A DNA stretch of 64,000 nt, taken from JAGBWK01 sp964544595. Its GTDB lineage: Bacteria; Bacteroidota; Bacteroidia; Bacteroidales; Muribaculaceae. This document shows, piece by piece, positions 36,419-44,948 of this stretch. The stretch spans positions 20,379 to 84,378 of the forward strand of contig CAZJBM010000006.1 of the NCBI GenBank assembly GCA_964544595.1. The letters are read 5' to 3'. Made by a program: the position numbers and the translations under genes. Under the pieces are notes generated by a model that had not been told where the DNA came from, ran no database searches, and worked only from the letters and a program-made list of their open reading frames with translations. The stretch's first letter is position 1, and every line of letters starts with the position of its first letter.

Positions 36419-37639
36419 ATGGCCAATAAGGTCAACCGACAGAAGCTCAACCGCCGGCATGGCATCCTTGCCATTGCCGCGGTTGTCTTCACTTTGCTCC
36501 TCCCCGCCGCTTCGTTTGCTCAGCAGCCTGCCGGCGTCTCTCCCCGCCCTTTCGCCGAGCCGGTCGAGGCTTCGCTCCTCGCCGCCTCCCCGGGCGATAA
36601 GGTCTATCAGTCGTGTGGCCACGCCGCTTTGAGGCTTCGGTGCGACGCTTTCGGCCTCGACAACGTCTTCTCGTTTGAAACCGAGGGCGACAACCCGGCG
36701 GGTCATACCTTAGGCAGTTTCCATGGCCGCTTCAACCGTATTTCCCTCCCCGACTATGTCGGCCAGTTTGCCGCCGAAGGCCGCGGCGTCACCGAGTATC
36801 CCCTCAATCTCTCCGACTCTCAGGTGCGCGAGCTCTGGCGCCTGCTCGACCAAGAGATTGCCCGCGGCTATGAGCGCGACTTCAATTTCAGGTGGCGTAA
36901 CTGCTCCTCCGAGCTTTACGCCGTGCTCGGCGAGGCAATCGCTCCCGATCGTCTCGTTGTCGATTCCCCTGATTTGCTCGGCGCCTCCAACTTCGAGCTT
37001 TATGCCCCGGCGTTGAAACCCGTCAGCCCATGGTCGTTAGCGTTGATTACGTTGGGCTTAGGCGGCGGCACCGATCAGGCCGACCCCTGGCAGGTGCGTC
37101 TCGCTCCGGTTATGATGGATCGCTTTCTGGGCGATGTCTATATCGAGAGCCCCGACTCCTCCCGCCGCCCGCTGCTCGCCGCGCCCCCTCGCGAGCTTTC
37201 TGCGCCCCGCGCTCAGGCCGCTCCGCTCTTCACTCCCCCCTTGGCCGCCCTGTTGCTGCTTATCTTCTCGATAGCGCTCTCGGCTTTGGATGCTGCTCGG
37301 CGATGCCGACGGTTCGTCCGCGTGGCCGACCGCGTTCTGCTCGCGGGGCAGGCTGTCGCCTCGCTCGCCCTGGTGGTCGTGGCGCTGGTGCCCGCAAGCA
37401 TCGCTTCGGGGTTCAATTGGATGCTCATTCCGCTCAATCCTCTCCCGGCGGTGGTGTGGTGTCTATGGCGCGGCAAGCGCTTCTGCTCCTGGTTCTTCTT
37501 GGCTTACGGAGTGGCTTGCGCCCTCTTTGTGGCCGCTCCGCTCTTCACCGACCAGGCCGACCTCTGGAGCTCGCTCCTCTCTGCGGCGATCGCCGTCAGA
37601 GTCCTGTCGAAATCAATTTCAATTATAAAACCGAAATAA
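36419..37639 (+). CDS. DUF4105 (Lnb N-terminal-like) membrane protein
   Basis: 406 residues: a signal or anchor (about 15-37), a periplasmic DUF4105 domain (about 45-250) and four C-terminal membrane segments. The domain has YQSCGHAALRL and, later, FRWRNCSSELYAVLG. The conserved Gly-His and Asn-Cys suggest a papain-like (NlpC/P60-related) thiol active site, as proposed for this family from sequence. It is flanked by two related secreted proteins and is co-directional with both. Its TAA overlaps the next ATG by one base (TAATG), so translation is coupled. A role in processing or exporting the flanking proteins is possible but unproven. Confidence 0.82.
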   Translation: MANKVNRQKLNRRHGILAIAAVVFTLLLPAASFAQQPAGVSPRPFAEPVEASLLAASPGDKVYQSCGHAALRLRCDAFGLDNVFSFETEGDNPAGHTLGSFHGRFNRISLPDYVGQFAAEGRGVTEYPLNLSDSQVRELWRLLDQEIARGYERDFNFRWRNCSSELYAVLGEAIAPDRLVVDSPDLLGASNFELYAPALKPVSPWSLALITLGLGGGTDQADPWQVRLAPVMMDRFLGDVYIESPDSSRRPLLAAPPRELSAPRAQAAPLFTPPLAALLLLIFSIALSALDAARRCRRFVRVADRVLLAGQAVASLALVVVALVPASIASGFNWMLIPLNPLPAVVWCLWRGKRFCSWFFLAYGVACALFVAAPLFTDQADLWSSLLSAAIAVRVLSKSISIIKPK

Positions 37640-39546
37640 TGAAAATCAATACAACTAAATTACTCAACTCCCTCGCGATGCTCGTCATGTTTTTGGCGTT
37701 CTCGCTCCCTGCGAAGGCCGAAAAAACCTATTATTCCAAGGTGACGGCCACTGCCTCGGCTAATGGCAAGGTCTACGCTTCGGCCAGTGCCGATGTCGAA
37801 GACTCGCAGATAACTGCTTCATCCCAATCGGCTACCCATAGCTCCGGGGCTGCATATAATAATAGCAACTACGGTGATCACTGGTATTTTGTATTTGCTA
37901 AAGGCGATGACGGCTACAACTTTGAGAAATGGAGCGACGGCGACACTACCAATCCCCGTAGAGTGCATTTGAAAGCTTCTTCAACCACGGAGAATTCTCC
38001 GACAACTGCTACTTATACCGCTTCGTTCGTGCCTGCCGCGTTAGTGGCCAAGAGTGCTAATCCTTCGGTCGGTTTCGTGAAAATAAGCAAGCCCAATAAT
38101 CAGATCGGCGACGAAGTTACCCTTACAGCAGAGATCGTGAAACCTCACAACAGCTCTGAGTTTTCAGCCCCCGTGGCCAGCACCGCCATAAAATTCTTAG
38201 GATGGTATGACTCGGCGGGCAATAAGCTCTCCGGCGACCTGGTCTATAAGCATACGGTCGACAAGGCCGACGTGCTCGAAGCGAAATTTGAACGAGAGTT
38301 TACCGTCACCGCTGATGACGGCGGCAATATCGAGGGATACTACCGCCTTGAAACCCCGCTGCGTTCAAATACTTCTAAGCGTTACTTCCTTTGCCTTACA
38401 GGCAATTTCGCTTATAAAATTAACGATAAGACGACGTTAAATGGTGCTGTGGAGTTTAACCGCGTGCCTGAACGTACTGATGGAAAATACGCTTCGACCG
38501 AGGCTGTGTATGCCGACGCGGGCAGCATCCTTTATGTTACCGGCAAAGCCAAAGCGGCTAACCTCCATGCCGTTGCGGATCGCGTTGAGGTCGCTACCAA
38601 TCTTGTCGCTTCCGCGCAGGGTACCGACACTAAGAAGATTTCAGGATACGAGATGACCCTTAAGACCAGCGGTATTCCAGGATTCTATATTGTTGCTAAC
38701 TCGATAGGATCGCTGCAGCTTACGTATCAAAAGCAGATTTACGTGACGTCTGATAAGCCAGCTTATGCCTCTTATGTTGAAGCAGGCGATTTCGATATCC
38801 AGCCCATTGATGAGGCTCATATCGACGATAACTATTTCGGACCCTATTTTGCCGACGACAGCCAGCTCTTCGACGGTTATTACTGGACCACTATGTACAC
38901 CGCCTTCCCCTATATCTGCTATGAGCCCGACGGCGTGACCGTCTATGCCGTGACCCATGCCCGCGAGGTCGCAGGTAAGCCTTATCCTATCCTTAAAGAG
39001 ATAGAGTCGGGCATCGTTCCGGCTGAGACGCCTGTGGTGCTCAGATGTAAGAGCAAGAGCCCTAAGGGCAACCGCCTTATCCCGCTTCTCCCTGGCGATT
39101 CCCGCTTAGACTATGCCGAGCTCGCCGCTATCGACAATCTCCTTAAGGGAGAATACTCCCTTTGGTCGGCAAAAGATTGTACCGGAAAGCCTACCTACGA
39201 CGACTCCTCTATGCGCCTCTTCTCGGTTAAGAACGGCGAGCCGGGCTTCTACCGCGTCGAGACGGCTCTTTCGCGCGCCGCGGGCGACCCCGAGCTTGCG
39301 TCCAACAGCGCCTACCTCGCTATGGACAATCTCCCCGAGGAGTATAAGGATTTCGCCGAATACCCCCTCCGCATCGAGGATCCCGACGGCAACGTGACCG
39401 GAGTCGACGGCGTGCTGATCGACAGCTTCGACCACGACAGCCCCGCCGAGTACTTCACCCTCGATGGCCGCAAAGTGGCCCGGCCCGAGAAAGGCCGCTT
39501 CTACATCGTGCGCAAAGGTAGCCGCGCGAGCAAGATCATCTACTGA
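37639..39546 (+). CDS. Secreted protein with InlB-type repeats, paralogue of the 34399 product
   Basis: 635 residues from MKINTTKLLNSLAMLVMFLA, chosen because it begins a signal peptide and overlaps the upstream stop by one base; a longer in-frame extension back to 37030 would run through the DUF4105 gene and is rejected. Residues 30-225 hold InlB B-repeat-like units (GYNFEKWSDGDTTNPRRVHL and KFLGWYDSAGNKLSGDLVYK). From about residue 229 it resembles the product of 34399 (NIEGYYRLETPL, later DDNYFGPYF and TAFPYICYEPDGVTVYAVTH). The tail EYFTLDGRKVARPEKGRFYI matches the group found in this window. Probably surface-exposed; function unknown. Confidence 0.82.
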   Translation: MKINTTKLLNSLAMLVMFLAFSLPAKAEKTYYSKVTATASANGKVYASASADVEDSQITASSQSATHSSGAAYNNSNYGDHWYFVFAKGDDGYNFEKWSDGDTTNPRRVHLKASSTTENSPTTATYTASFVPAALVAKSANPSVGFVKISKPNNQIGDEVTLTAEIVKPHNSSEFSAPVASTAIKFLGWYDSAGNKLSGDLVYKHTVDKADVLEAKFEREFTVTADDGGNIEGYYRLETPLRSNTSKRYFLCLTGNFAYKINDKTTLNGAVEFNRVPERTDGKYASTEAVYADAGSILYVTGKAKAANLHAVADRVEVATNLVASAQGTDTKKISGYEMTLKTSGIPGFYIVANSIGSLQLTYQKQIYVTSDKPAYASYVEAGDFDIQPIDEAHIDDNYFGPYFADDSQLFDGYYWTTMYTAFPYICYEPDGVTVYAVTHAREVAGKPYPILKEIESGIVPAETPVVLRCKSKSPKGNRLIPLLPGDSRLDYAELAAIDNLLKGEYSLWSAKDCTGKPTYDDSSMRLFSVKNGEPGFYRVETALSRAAGDPELASNSAYLAMDNLPEEYKDFAEYPLRIEDPDGNVTGVDGVLIDSFDHDSPAEYFTLDGRKVARPEKGRFYIVRKGSRASKIIY

Positions 39547-39578
39547 TAAGTTAAAGATTAATAGGAGTAATATAGGTG

Positions 39579-39611
39579 ACAAGGGATGCCCCGCTTTGGA
39601 GCATCCCTTGT
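39579..39611. terminator. Bidirectional terminator
   Basis: Perfect 11-base arms ACAAGGGATGC/GCATCCCTTGT, loop of 11, then TTTT. It lies between two converging genes. Confidence 0.8.
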
Positions 39612-39632
39612 TTTGCTATGAGTGTCGTAGCC

Positions 39633-40001
39633 TCAGATCTCGAGATAATGGAGCAGCTCGTTGGCGCGCGCTCTCGCGCGGTCCATATCCTCGTCGGCGC
39701 CCTCCTCGGCCGTCGACCCGATCAGCTCGGCCGTGTAGCCGAAGCGCTCTATCGAGCGGAGTATCGGAGCCACGTGCAGGCGGTTGACCCGAAGATACAC
39801 TATCGTCTCCCCCGCCGCGGTCCGCTCGGCCGTCACGTTGAGGTTGAGCACGTGGGCGTCGCAGTCCTCCACGGCCCGGCATATCTCCGACGCCGAGTAT
39901 TGGTTGGGCGAGCAGTACACCGCGATTTCCGACGAATCCTCTACCCTCGGAAACAGCCGCTCCGGGTCGATTTTTGGCGTTTTAATATCTTTTATATCCA
40001 A
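39633..40001 (-). CDS. ACT-like domain protein, apparent remnant of a CBS-ACT protein
   Basis: 122 residues. The sequence (AVEDCDAHVLNLNV, then LHVAPILRSIERFGYTAEL and the end ANELLHYLEI) resembles the C-terminal half of a CBS-domain protein that in Bacteroides species I remember next to nadK and pdxJ, with two N-terminal CBS motifs and about 220 residues. Here the CBS half is missing: the frame starts cleanly with MDIKDIKTPKIDPERLFPRV and has its own -7 box, so it looks like a settled short gene rather than a fresh break. nadK lies 20 kb away. Possibly a small-molecule sensor; family recall should be checked. Confidence 0.6.
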   Translation of the reverse strand: MDIKDIKTPKIDPERLFPRVEDSSEIAVYCSPNQYSASEICRAVEDCDAHVLNLNVTAERTAAGETIVYLRVNRLHVAPILRSIERFGYTAELIGSTAEEGADEDMDRARARANELLHYLEI

Positions 40002-40029
40002 ATTTTTTCCTCGTTTTTATTATTATTTC

Positions 40030-40048
40030 TAAATTTGTGACAAATTTA
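40030..40048. promoter_or_regulatory. Overlapping divergent -7 boxes forming a palindrome
   Basis: TAAATTTG (plus, 40030-40037), three bases, CAAATTTA (40041-40048, TAAATTTG on the minus strand). The -7 elements for pdxJ and for the ACT-like gene face apart across 3 bases, so the two promoters probably compete. Neither has a good -33 box. Confidence 0.5.
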
Positions 40049-40098
40049 GGAATAAATTTCCGTAGTTACAGCTATTTTCACAAAAATCAAAATACGAA

Positions 40099-40815
40099 AT
40101 GACTACTTCTTTAAGTGTCAATATTAATAAGATAGCCACTCTCCGCAACGCCCGCGGCGAAAACAACCCCGACCTCCTTAAGGTCGCTCTCGACTGCGAG
40201 CGATTCGGAGCCGACGGCATCACCGTTCATCCCCGACCCGACGAGCGCCATGTCCGCCGGGCCGATGTCTACCAGTTGCGCCCCGCCCTGAAGGTCGAGT
40301 TCAACATCGAGGGCTATCCCTCCCCTGAGTTCATGGATCTCGTGCTCAAAGTCAAGCCCGAGCAGGTGACCCTTGTGCCCGACGCCCCCGATGCCGTGAC
40401 CTCGTCGGCCGGATGGCTCGTCGAGCCTAATTTCGACAGGCTCTCCGCTATTATCGACGCCCTCCATCAGGAGAATATCCGCTCCTCGATCTTCGTCGGC
40501 ACCGACGTCGACAACATCAGGCTCGCCGCCCGCACCGGCACCGACCGCGTCGAGCTTTACACCAAGCCCTACGCCGACCTCTTCCCCTCCGACCCCGAAG
40601 CCGCCGTGGCCCCCTTTGTCGAAGCCGCCCGAGCCGCCCATGCCGCTGGTATCGGCCTCAACGCCGGCCACGACCTCAGCCTCGCCAATCTCGCGTATTT
40701 CCATAAAAACGTGCCCCATCTCAATGAGGTCTCGATCGGCCATGCCCTTGTCTGCGACGCCCTCTACTACGGTCTGGAGGACACTATCCGCCGCTATAAG
40801 GCATGCCTCGTCTGA
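40099..40815 (+). CDS. pdxJ: Pyridoxine 5'-phosphate synthase
   Basis: Condenses 3-amino-2-oxopropyl phosphate with deoxyxylulose 5-phosphate to pyridoxine 5'-phosphate, the last ring-forming step of the DXP-dependent vitamin B6 pathway. 238 residues, a normal TIM-barrel length. Signature stretches: VNINKIATLRNARGENNPDL, ADGITVHPRPDERHVR, EQVTLVPDAPDAVTSSAGW and GIGLNAGHDLSLANL. The exbB-exbD-tonB-like genes follow in the same direction, a gene order I recall from other Bacteroidales. Confidence 0.97.
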   Translation: MTTSLSVNINKIATLRNARGENNPDLLKVALDCERFGADGITVHPRPDERHVRRADVYQLRPALKVEFNIEGYPSPEFMDLVLKVKPEQVTLVPDAPDAVTSSAGWLVEPNFDRLSAIIDALHQENIRSSIFVGTDVDNIRLAARTGTDRVELYTKPYADLFPSDPEAAVAPFVEAARAAHAAGIGLNAGHDLSLANLAYFHKNVPHLNEVSIGHALVCDALYYGLEDTIRRYKACLV

Positions 40816-40874
40816 CTCTTTCCCCTCTACCTCTCCGACAACCAGTATAAATCAATCGTTAATCCTACTTTATA

Positions 40875-41567
40875 ATGTTACTCCCTATTTGCCAAACCGA
40901 CATTATCGCGACCGGCTCGGTTGAGACCGTCGAGACCGCGACCCAAAGCTCAATATCGTTATGGGATCTCTGCCTCCAGGGCGGGGTGCTGATGATTCCG
41001 ATAGCTCTGCTCCTCCTTGTCAGCATCTACGTTTTCGTCGAGCGCTGGATCATGATCAAGAGCGCCAACCGACAGGATCCGCAGTTCATGCGCCGCATTA
41101 AGGATTACATTCACGAAGGCGAGATCGAGAGCGCGCAGAATCTTTGCCGTAAGACCGCTACCGTCTACGCCCGCCTTATCTCTAAAGGCATCTCGCGTAT
41201 CGGTCGCCCTACCAACGATGTCCTCGCCGCTATCGAGAATACCGGCAACATCGAGATAGCCCGCCTCAGCAAAGGCCTCCCCTGGCTCGCCACCACAGCC
41301 GCCGGAGCCCCTATGCTCGGCTTCCTCGGCACCGTTATCGGCATGGTCCAGGCCTTCTATAATATCGCCGATTCAGGCTCGTCGGCCGACATCGCCACTT
41401 TCTCCGGAGGTATCTATACCGCCCTCGTCACTACGGTGGCCGGTCTTGTGGTCGGCGTCGTGGCCCTTTTCGCCTATAATATCCTCGTTGCCAAGATCAA
41501 CAACGTTATGACCTCGCTCGAAGGCAAGACCATGGAATTCATGGATCTGCTCAACGAGCCGGCCTGA
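40875..41567 (+). CDS. MotA/TolQ/ExbB proton channel family protein
   Basis: Inner-membrane proton channel that with ExbD and TonB drives outer-membrane receptors, such as the SusC-type transporter at 51 kb. 230 residues. TM1 is about 35-55 (GVLMIPIALLLLVSIYVFVE). The large cytoplasmic loop ends at GLPWLATTAAGAPMLGFLGT, the family signature preceding TM2, and TM3 includes ALVTTVAGLVVGVVALFAY. The first 20 residues are not conserved, and a later start is possible. It is followed by exbD after about 90 bases. Confidence 0.93.
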   Translation: MLLPICQTDIIATGSVETVETATQSSISLWDLCLQGGVLMIPIALLLLVSIYVFVERWIMIKSANRQDPQFMRRIKDYIHEGEIESAQNLCRKTATVYARLISKGISRIGRPTNDVLAAIENTGNIEIARLSKGLPWLATTAAGAPMLGFLGTVIGMVQAFYNIADSGSSADIATFSGGIYTALVTTVAGLVVGVVALFAYNILVAKINNVMTSLEGKTMEFMDLLNEPA

Positions 41568-41656
41568 TAAGCCATCGCTTTCCAGGCGCTCCAGCCCCGC
41601 TTCCCCCCGGCCGTTTCAGCGCCAATGAGTCGTAACCCTTTAAATTCTTATCAAGA

Positions 41657-42142
41657 GTGTCGTTAAAACAACATAACCAGATACAGGCCACCTTCTCGAT
41701 GGCCTCGATGACCGACGTCGTCTTCCTGCTCCTCATCTTCTTCATGGTCACCTCTACCTACGTCTTCCCTACGGCTCTTGAGGTCAACCTCCCGAAGTCG
41801 GCCGAGCAGACCGTGCTGAAGCCCTCGGTCAGAATTTATCTCAACGCCGACGGCCAGCTCTCCGCTATCGCCGGCGACTCCGAGCCTGAGCCTATCGAGG
41901 TGTCGCGCCTCGGCTTCTGGCTCAAAATGGTAGCCGACCAGAGCGCCGAGGAGACCCCCGCGATCGCCCTCTACGCCGACGAGCAGGTGCCTTACGGCAA
42001 AATCGTCGAGGTGCTTAACGCCGGCGCGCAGGTCAACCTTAAGATCGTGCTCGCCACCAAGCCGATGACCCCCGAAGCCGATAGCCCGGCTCCCGCTCCC
42101 GCTCCCGCCGACGCCGACGTCCAGGCCCCCCTCAACCAATAG
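41657..42142 (+). CDS. ExbD/TolR family biopolymer transport protein
   Basis: 161 residues with a GTG start (41657). One membrane helix near the N-terminus (MASMTDVVFLLLIFFMVTST) carries the conserved Asp of the proton path, followed by a periplasmic ExbD domain (VFPTALEVNLPKS, then VRIYLNADGQL and VPYGKIVEVLNAGAQ). The end is a Pro/Ala-rich tail that varies in the family. Between exbB and the TonB-like gene it forms the energy-transducing complex. Confidence 0.92.
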   Translation: MSLKQHNQIQATFSMASMTDVVFLLLIFFMVTSTYVFPTALEVNLPKSAEQTVLKPSVRIYLNADGQLSAIAGDSEPEPIEVSRLGFWLKMVADQSAEETPAIALYADEQVPYGKIVEVLNAGAQVNLKIVLATKPMTPEADSPAPAPAPADADVQAPLNQ

Positions 42143-42174
42143 CCCGTTTCCTCCCCCCCCCCATAAGATTGACA

Positions 42175-42993
42175 ATGAATGATTATAGCAAATCGCGCGC
42201 GATAGCCCTGCTGATAACGCTGCTGACGGCCCTGCTGCTGTTGCTGCTGTTGCTGTTCGGCACGCTCTCTACGCGGTCAGTATCCAAAACCCGCGAGTGG
42301 CCCCCTTCGGGCCATGCCGAGATTCTCTACGCCGACGAGATCGCCGACGTCCGCGTTTCGCGCGTCGCCGAGTCGGGCGACAACGTCCTTGAGCCTCTGG
42401 TCGGCGACGAGCCGGGCCCCTCCGATGTCGATGCCGATGTCGACACTCAGCTCTCGGCCGATGCCGTCGACGAGTCGGCTACTCAGGGTGTCAACACCAA
42501 TCTCGTCTCCTCTCAGGCCGAGTCGCCCGTCAGCCATAAGACCGACCCCAAGCCCGGCAATGCCAAGCCTAAGGAAACGCAGGCCCCCGCCCAGGGCACC
42601 AACTCCCAGAAGTCGAAGAAAAATGTCCCTGAGCTTCCCGGCATCGACCGTTTCAGCGGCCGCGGGAAGGGTAGCGGCAACCCCGACAATCCTACCGACC
42701 GCGACGGCAATGACGCGACCGGCGGCACCACCGGTGGCCGCGGCCTCGACATGACAGCTAATATCAATCAGCGCCCCGCGAGCTCCGACCTTGGCGTTAT
42801 CATTATCGAGTGTGTCGTCGACGGCAATGGCCGGGTCTCCAACCCTCGTTTCCGCCAGAAAGGCAGCTCAGGCAAAGCCGCCGAGAATCAGGCCCTCAAG
42901 GCCGAGTGCATCCGCCGCGCTACCCAGTGCCAGTTCTCTCGCCCCAAAGGTAGCCCCACCGCCTCAGGCATCATTCGTTTTGTCTGGAAATAA
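42175..42993 (+). CDS. TonB-like energy transducer
   Basis: 272 residues from the ATG at 42175; a TTG two codons earlier is in frame. A short N-terminal cytoplasmic end and a leucine-rich membrane helix (ALLITLLTALLLLLLLLFGT, encoded by a run of CTG/TTG codons) come first. A long Pro/Asp/Gly-rich periplasmic region spans about 60-190. The C-terminal TonB/TolA-like domain reads LGVIIIECVVDGNGRVSNPR, later CQFSRPKGSPTASGIIRFVW. It is the third partner of the exbB-exbD set. Whether it serves SusC-type receptors or a TolA-like role is not decidable here. Confidence 0.85.
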   Translation: MNDYSKSRAIALLITLLTALLLLLLLLFGTLSTRSVSKTREWPPSGHAEILYADEIADVRVSRVAESGDNVLEPLVGDEPGPSDVDADVDTQLSADAVDESATQGVNTNLVSSQAESPVSHKTDPKPGNAKPKETQAPAQGTNSQKSKKNVPELPGIDRFSGRGKGSGNPDNPTDRDGNDATGGTTGGRGLDMTANINQRPASSDLGVIIIECVVDGNGRVSNPRFRQKGSSGKAAENQALKAECIRRATQCQFSRPKGSPTASGIIRFVWK

Positions 42994-43014
42994 TACGTAA
43001 TACCCCCTCCGACC

Positions 43015-43716
43015 TTGCCAACGCTTTATCTTTTCCCATCCAACCTCAGCGACGCCCCCCTCGACAACGTCATCCCGGCGCGCAACATACAGCTCATCGG
43101 GCAGCTGAAATATTTCATCGTCGAGAACGTGCGTACGGCCCGCCGTTTCCTTAAGCGGTGCAACCGCCTTATCGACATCGACTCGCTGACGTTCTACGTC
43201 CTCAACGTCAACACCCCCCTTGAGGAGGTGCCCGCCATGCTCGCCCCTATGGAGCAGGGCCACTCTATGGGCGTTATTTCCGAGGCCGGATGCCCCGCCG
43301 TTGCCGATCCCGGTGCCCTCGTCGTCGACTTGGCCCATAAAAAAGGGTTTGAGGTCGACCCCCTCGTCGGCCCTTCGAGCATCATCCTCTCCCTTATGGC
43401 CTCAGGTTTCAATGGCCAGAATTTCACCTTCAACGGCTACCTCCCGATCGACCAGGCCCGCCGCGCCGCTAAGATAAGGCAGCTCTATCGCGAGGCCGAT
43501 AAGGGCGTCACGCAGATTTTCATCGAGACCCCTTATCGCAACAATAAGCTCATTGCCGAGATCATCTCCGCGCTCCCCTCGTCGGCGATGCTCTGCGTCG
43601 CCCTCGACCTTACCGGGCCCAAGCAGCGCGTCATTTCCCAGCCCCTATCCCGATGGGCCAATACCGACCTCGCTTTCGACAAGACCCCCGCGATATTCCT
43701 TTTAGGCAAAAGCTGA
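43015..43716 (+). CDS. SAM-dependent methyltransferase of the tetrapyrrole methylase/RsmI fold
   Basis: 233 residues with a TTG start (43015), which brings in the conserved N-terminal PTLYLFPSNL; no ATG lies nearby. The family motif VISEAGCPAVADPGALVVDL matches the SDAGTPGISDPG motif of RsmI, which methylates 16S C1402 2'-O. LVGPSSIILSLMASG is the second conserved block. RsmI itself has a different N-terminal G-x-G-P strand, so this is a relative rather than RsmI proper, and its substrate is unknown. The MBL-fold gene follows 46 bases downstream. Confidence 0.85.
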   Translation: MPTLYLFPSNLSDAPLDNVIPARNIQLIGQLKYFIVENVRTARRFLKRCNRLIDIDSLTFYVLNVNTPLEEVPAMLAPMEQGHSMGVISEAGCPAVADPGALVVDLAHKKGFEVDPLVGPSSIILSLMASGFNGQNFTFNGYLPIDQARRAAKIRQLYREADKGVTQIFIETPYRNNKLIAEIISALPSSAMLCVALDLTGPKQRVISQPLSRWANTDLAFDKTPAIFLLGKS

Positions 43717-43762
43717 TTTCCCTTAATTCCGCAACAACGTAACCACGATACAAACCATCAAA

Positions 43763-44722
43763 ATGGCTCGACGAAAAAAGACAGTTTACGATGACCAGCC
43801 CGGCCTCTTCGACATGTTCGACAACCAGCCGGCCGACGACGCTTCAGCGTCCCCTTTCGAGCCTCTCCCTTCTATCACCCCTACGCGCCCCCTCCGCTTC
43901 ATATCGTTCGGCTCTGGCAGCTCAGGCAACTGCGCGTATATCGGCAACGACCGCTTCGGCCTGCTCATCGACGCCGGGGTTGAGCCTACGCGTATCTACG
44001 ACAAGCTCCTCCGCATGGGCATAGCGATGGAGTCAGTCGCCGGTATCATCCTCACCCACGACCATGGCGACCACGTGCGCTACGCCTACAATATCCTGCG
44101 CAAAAACCGACACATGCGCCTGTTCTGCACCCCCAAGGCGTTCAACGGTATCCTGCGCCGCCATAGCATTTCGCGCCGTATCAAGGACTATCATCAGCCT
44201 ATATTCAAGGAGTTTCAGTTCAAAGTCGCCGACTTCCAGATCACCCCATTCGAGACCTTTCACGACGGAACCGACAATTGCGGATTCTTCATCGAGTTCG
44301 AGGGCCAGAACTTCGTCGTCGCTACCGACATGGGGGCTGTCAGCGAACGCGCCGACCACTATATGCGCCAGGCCAACCACCTCATGATCGAGGCCAACTA
44401 CGACCTCCAGATGCTCCTCCGCGGCACCTATCCCGAATACCTCAAAGCCCGCATCCTCTCCGACCGCGGCCACATGGACAACACCGCTACCGCAGGCTAT
44501 CTCGCCCAGATCTACACCCCTCGGCTGCGCAACGTGTTTCTCTGCCACCTCAGCCACGACAACAACGACCCCTCCATCGCCCTCGCCGCTGTCCGCTCCG
44601 CCCTCGCCTCGCGCGGCCTCAAAGTGGGCGACGCCTCAGGCTCCCTCGACTCCCGCTCCGCCGACATCCAGCTCCTCGCCCTCCCCCGCTTCGACCACAC
44701 CTCCCTCCTCACCCTCCAGTAA
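43763..44722 (+). CDS. Metallo-beta-lactamase-fold hydrolase, YycJ/WalJ-like
   Basis: 319 residues. Two-metal hydrolase of the MBL superfamily; the core motif is LTHDHGDHVRY (HxHxDH), preceded by SFGSGSSGNCAYI, which is typical of YycJ/WalJ exonuclease-like members. Later ligands lie in the ETFHDG, ATDMGAV and LSDRGHMDN regions. About 45 N-terminal residues (MARRKKTVYDDQPGLFDMFD onward) precede the domain and are unusual for YycJ. The last 50 residues are Ala/Ser/Leu-rich. Possible role: DNA or RNA processing; this is by family only. Confidence 0.87.
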   Translation: MARRKKTVYDDQPGLFDMFDNQPADDASASPFEPLPSITPTRPLRFISFGSGSSGNCAYIGNDRFGLLIDAGVEPTRIYDKLLRMGIAMESVAGIILTHDHGDHVRYAYNILRKNRHMRLFCTPKAFNGILRRHSISRRIKDYHQPIFKEFQFKVADFQITPFETFHDGTDNCGFFIEFEGQNFVVATDMGAVSERADHYMRQANHLMIEANYDLQMLLRGTYPEYLKARILSDRGHMDNTATAGYLAQIYTPRLRNVFLCHLSHDNNDPSIALAAVRSALASRGLKVGDASGSLDSRSADIQLLALPRFDHTSLLTLQ

Positions 44723-44746
44723 CGAGCGAATACGTAGCAGGCGTGT

Positions 44747-44767
44747 TACCCCCGACCGGCAGGGGTA
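44747..44767 (+). terminator. Terminator-like hairpin
   Basis: TACCCC and AGGGGTA arms with an 8-base loop, 25 bases behind the MBL-fold gene; the T content after it is modest. Confidence 0.45.
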
Positions 44768-44800
44768 TTGTATTAAAGGCGTTGTGTCCCCTCCCGTAGT

Positions 44801-44818
44801 GCTGCACCATGGTGCAGC
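44801..44818. repeat. 18-base perfect palindrome, copy 1
   Basis: GCTGCACCATGGTGCAGC reads the same on both strands. Its flanks (CCTCC-GTAGT before, TTC after) match copy 2. Confidence 0.85.
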
Positions 44819-44879
44819 TTCCTGCTATACAGGCGAATATGGAACCAACCCGGCCAGCAAATATTTCTCTATTACTGGG

Positions 44880-44897
44880 TGACGGCTTTAGCCGTCA
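44880..44897. repeat. TGACGGCT/AGCCGTCA hairpin
   Basis: Two 8-base arms with a 2-base TT centre, midway between the two 18-base palindromes. Confidence 0.7.
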
Positions 44898-44930
44898 GAA
44901 AGCATCCCCCCATGTGCCCCCTCCAGTAGT

Positions 44931-44948
44931 GCTGCACCATGGTGCAGC
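44931..44948. repeat. 18-base perfect palindrome, copy 2
   Basis: Identical to copy 1 and 130 bases from it, start to start; the flanks CTCC-GTAGT and TTC also match, so about 30 bases are repeated in direct orientation. Confidence 0.85.

Noticed and set aside
37030..37638. In-frame N-terminal extension of the secreted protein at 37639, giving 838 residues
   Set aside because: It runs in another frame through the whole second half of the DUF4105 gene and has low-complexity Arg/Ala/Gly-rich composition; the Met at 37639 starts a clean signal peptide and overlaps the upstream stop.
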